This document shows, in pieces, positions 61,767-64,000 of a stretch of DNA of 64,000 nt. This DNA is from Cliona cf. orientalis (Eukaryota; Porifera; Demospongiae; Clionaida; Clionaidae). The notes below the pieces were generated by a model. It searched no databases. It was given only the letters and a program-made list of their open reading frames with translations, and was not told the DNA's origin. The stretch is taken from the NCBI GenBank assembly GCA_963930775.1, contig OZ005696.1:8300980-8364979 (forward strand), read 5' to 3'. Every line of letters starts with the position of its first letter. The first letter of the stretch is position 1. A program made the translations under genes and the position numbers.

Positions 61767-62863
61767 TCCCTTGCAATGCTGAAGAGCCTTGACCCTGCAA
61801 TAACAGTATACCAGCTAGTGTGCTCTATGGACGGATTGAAGCTCGCCAGCTAGTGGACCTAACAATATATTCGGACTGAACATACGGTTATTTATAGCCT
61901 CGGATATCATCTGATTATACTAACAGCAATCTCGGGCCAGCCCCTTTTAGGTAGGAGGGGCTGCCACGCGGTTTCTAGGAATGTACTGCTACCGCCGCAT
62001 GCACGTTAATTAAATTAAGATGAAGTAAGTTCCAATTCTGAGGACTATATTTGGGCTTGTATATCCATAACAACGGCCACAATAACACGCATTACCATAG
62101 GTCATTGATTGTGGTCACTGATTCTGTATAGCTATAGTTCTGATGCAATAAATTTCTAGTCAACTGGACTATCTGCTTCAATAATCAATGGCCCACACAA
62201 GCAAAATAATTACATTATACAAAAAAAAAGATATTTTTTTAGTTAAGTTATTCCAGCCCGCCCGGCTTGCATGCATGATTGATTGTGTCATGATGGGAGT
62301 CACTCTACCTATAATTAATATGGGGATATTAATTGGCCATATTATACGGAATGTCAGTTGGTGGGATTGCTCAGAATAATCATTAATTTTAATTCCCATC
62401 ATGGTAGACTAGCCATTTTGGCTTGTATGAGATCATCTCAATGCATTTTTTTGTGGAAACAAAATTCAATTAGGGGAATTTCGCAACAAACTGACTCTCA
62501 TAATTATATCCCAGTATGCTATGATGCAATGGTTCTGTGCTAACCATTTTTGTGTGGTATCATAATAATAATTATTATACTATCTGTGGTGGAGGTTGGA
62601 TGTGGTATTCAAATGAAATAGTGAAGGTATTATGCAATGGTAACCAACTAGTATTCAGTTGGTCGGCAGAAGAAGGATCATCTCCAAATGAAAGAACGTA
62701 GGGGGTTAAACAAGTTTATACTACTGAGTAACATGCATGCAGTATACAAAAACTCTATACACCTAACTAGGTCTATAGTTAAAACATTGATACGATAGAC
62801 TAGATAGCTATAAGCATGTCAATTCTTTATAGAGCTTTGCTATTCATAGGTCACTCATCATGG
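61767..62863. other. Intergenic DNA, nothing recognised
   Basis: AT-rich spacer upstream of the receptor gene, with no convincing exon on either strand. CATGATGGGAGT (62290) and its partial complement near 62395 form a weak inverted repeat. It presumably includes the receptor promoter. Confidence 0.45.
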
Positions 62864-64000
62864 TCATGGTTGGAGTACATCAGCGCTGGCACTAGTGCTA
62901 GCAGCACTGGTGGTCTTAGTACCAATAGCAGTGTTAGAGGTACTCAGGGTAGTGCTGTGGGTCATGACGCCAGGAGTGGATACCCTGGCTATAGTAGTCG
63001 GATCAGTTATTGTGGGTTGTGCTGATAAACAGTCGTAGCTCCCTTCAGTATCCACGCAATTCCCTACATCCCCACAGCGGTGTGTTCCCAAAGAGCACTC
63101 ATCAATATCTGCATGTATATCAATTATTATTATGAGGTATACGTATACAGGTCATGGTAGCTGCTATGTATAAAATGACACGCATTTTATAGCTACGATG
63201 TATTAATTGTAAATAGTGACAATGCTGTTCCGTGGGCATTGCTCACAATTCCCTTCATCGCTGAGGAAACTAGAGCTCTGTAGAGCACATACCCCGCGCG
63301 CCCTGTAGCCACTCTAGCGTAGTATTGCAATACTATGAGGCACACATGTTCATGACGTGACGACCCTTTACAACACAGTGCTTGAGCATGCGCAGTCGCA
63401 TCCGCATACTAAAAGAGTGGGTGTGGTCAATAAACCACAGGCATGCTGAACAGAAAATGCACGATTTGTAGAACTAGTAAGCTTTTCGAGAAATTCGAAG
63501 CGCGTACAAACCATTTTTCACCTATATCTACCGATTGGTTGTGCTTATAGCACGCACAGACGCCTAGAACTCGAGATCTGGCGATTTTCGTGCCGACGAC
63601 GACGACGACAACAACAGATATATTATAAACCGATTGCTTTGGTAATAATTCTCAACACACACTGGAAAATGTACAATGTAAGCAATAATTTTATCACCAA
63701 GAGTGTGTACATGGCCATCTGAGCCACCAGTCAGGTATTTACATGTAGGTATCTTTCTCATCACCTTTTGGCCAAGCAAGCTACCTCTGATCAAGAAATA
63801 GCTAGCACTATAATATCAACTCTCAATTGATAGTAATAATAAAATTATGCATGCTATGATAATAGTAGGGGCTTACTCTTGCATTGCAATGTGGTTGTGC
63901 CATATATAGTCTGAGATGTCGTGAACCCTGGATTATTGCAGGAACAGGAACACTCTGAGTCCATTGGTTCTCCTTCCGTAGAGCATATAGCAGGAATGGG
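62864..64000 (-). pseudogene. Partial paralogue of the receptor, interrupted; runs off the window
   Basis: 63877-64000 is nearly identical to 60303-60426, the exon before the Cys-rich repeats. Next in minus-strand order comes only the start of a Cys-rich exon (CVENYY, about 63645-63665). About 370 bp of unrelated DNA then intervenes, and a second Cys-rich fragment (EGNCEQCPRNS) lies at about 63226-63265. Downstream an exon starting 63108 encodes a calcium-binding EGF start (DIDECSLGTHRCGDVGNC, VDTEGSYDC) and a Ser/Thr-rich stalk with a stop at 62864. Either a decaying copy or a rearranged gene with an EGF exon; the 5' part is outside the window. Confidence 0.5.

Overview
The window is nuclear DNA of an early-branching animal, most likely a demosponge (inference). 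The signs are AT-rich sequence, multi-exon genes with short GT-AG introns, head-to-head gene pairs 170-650 bp apart, many microsatellites and small inverted-repeat transposons, and animal families (MLF, GPR157, DUOXA-like, NIPSNAP, LIG3, Roc-COR-Death) beside receptor and membrane proteins I cannot place. All exon models were built by hand from splice signals, reading phase and family similarity. No search was run.

Layout: 436-2418 (+) is a multipass membrane protein of unknown family with a probable frameshift at an A8 run. 2692-8588 (-) is DNA ligase III in 24 exons, with a possible mitochondrial start at 8834 and an unexpected PBZ-type zinc finger before the BRCT domain. 9230-11367 and 12289-13993 (+) are tandem DUOXA-like genes. 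14340-15780 is a broken GPR157-like receptor. 15840-17150 is a transposon cluster with a large nested palindrome. 17655-18022 is a scrambled DUOXA relic, and 18256-20007 (+) is the intact GPR157-like paralogue. The second DUOXA 3' end plus GPR157 was therefore duplicated as a block and has since decayed unevenly.

21067-37046 (-) is a 706-residue Glu-rich protein with a C-terminal D123/CDC123-like ATP-grasp region, ending in a CaaX box and containing an 8.4 kb intron. It shares a promoter region with an MLF gene (37405-42105, +). 42459-48401 (-) is an innate-immune-type gene: three symmetric phase-1 exons with death-like folds, then Roc-COR-Death, with a second possible first exon. 48585-49307 (+) is an intronless ERI3-like exonuclease. 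49407-50524 and 50760-51918 (-) are tandem NIPSNAP genes. 52089-56185 (+) encodes an unrecognised protein with a beta-sandwich-like N-terminus, a CxxC zinc finger and EF-hand-like segments. 56279-61766 (-) is a single-pass receptor with three tandemly duplicated Cys-rich exons. 62864-64000 (-) holds a truncated, interrupted paralogue running off the window.

The genes do not form one pathway. Recurring themes are tandem duplication (DUOXA, GPR157, NIPSNAP, the receptor exons), divergent promoters carrying NRF1-like or E2F-like sites, and exon modules with matched phases. The strongest candidates for something undescribed are the PBZ-bearing ligase III, the CaaX-tailed D123-like protein and the shuffled death-fold/ROCO gene.
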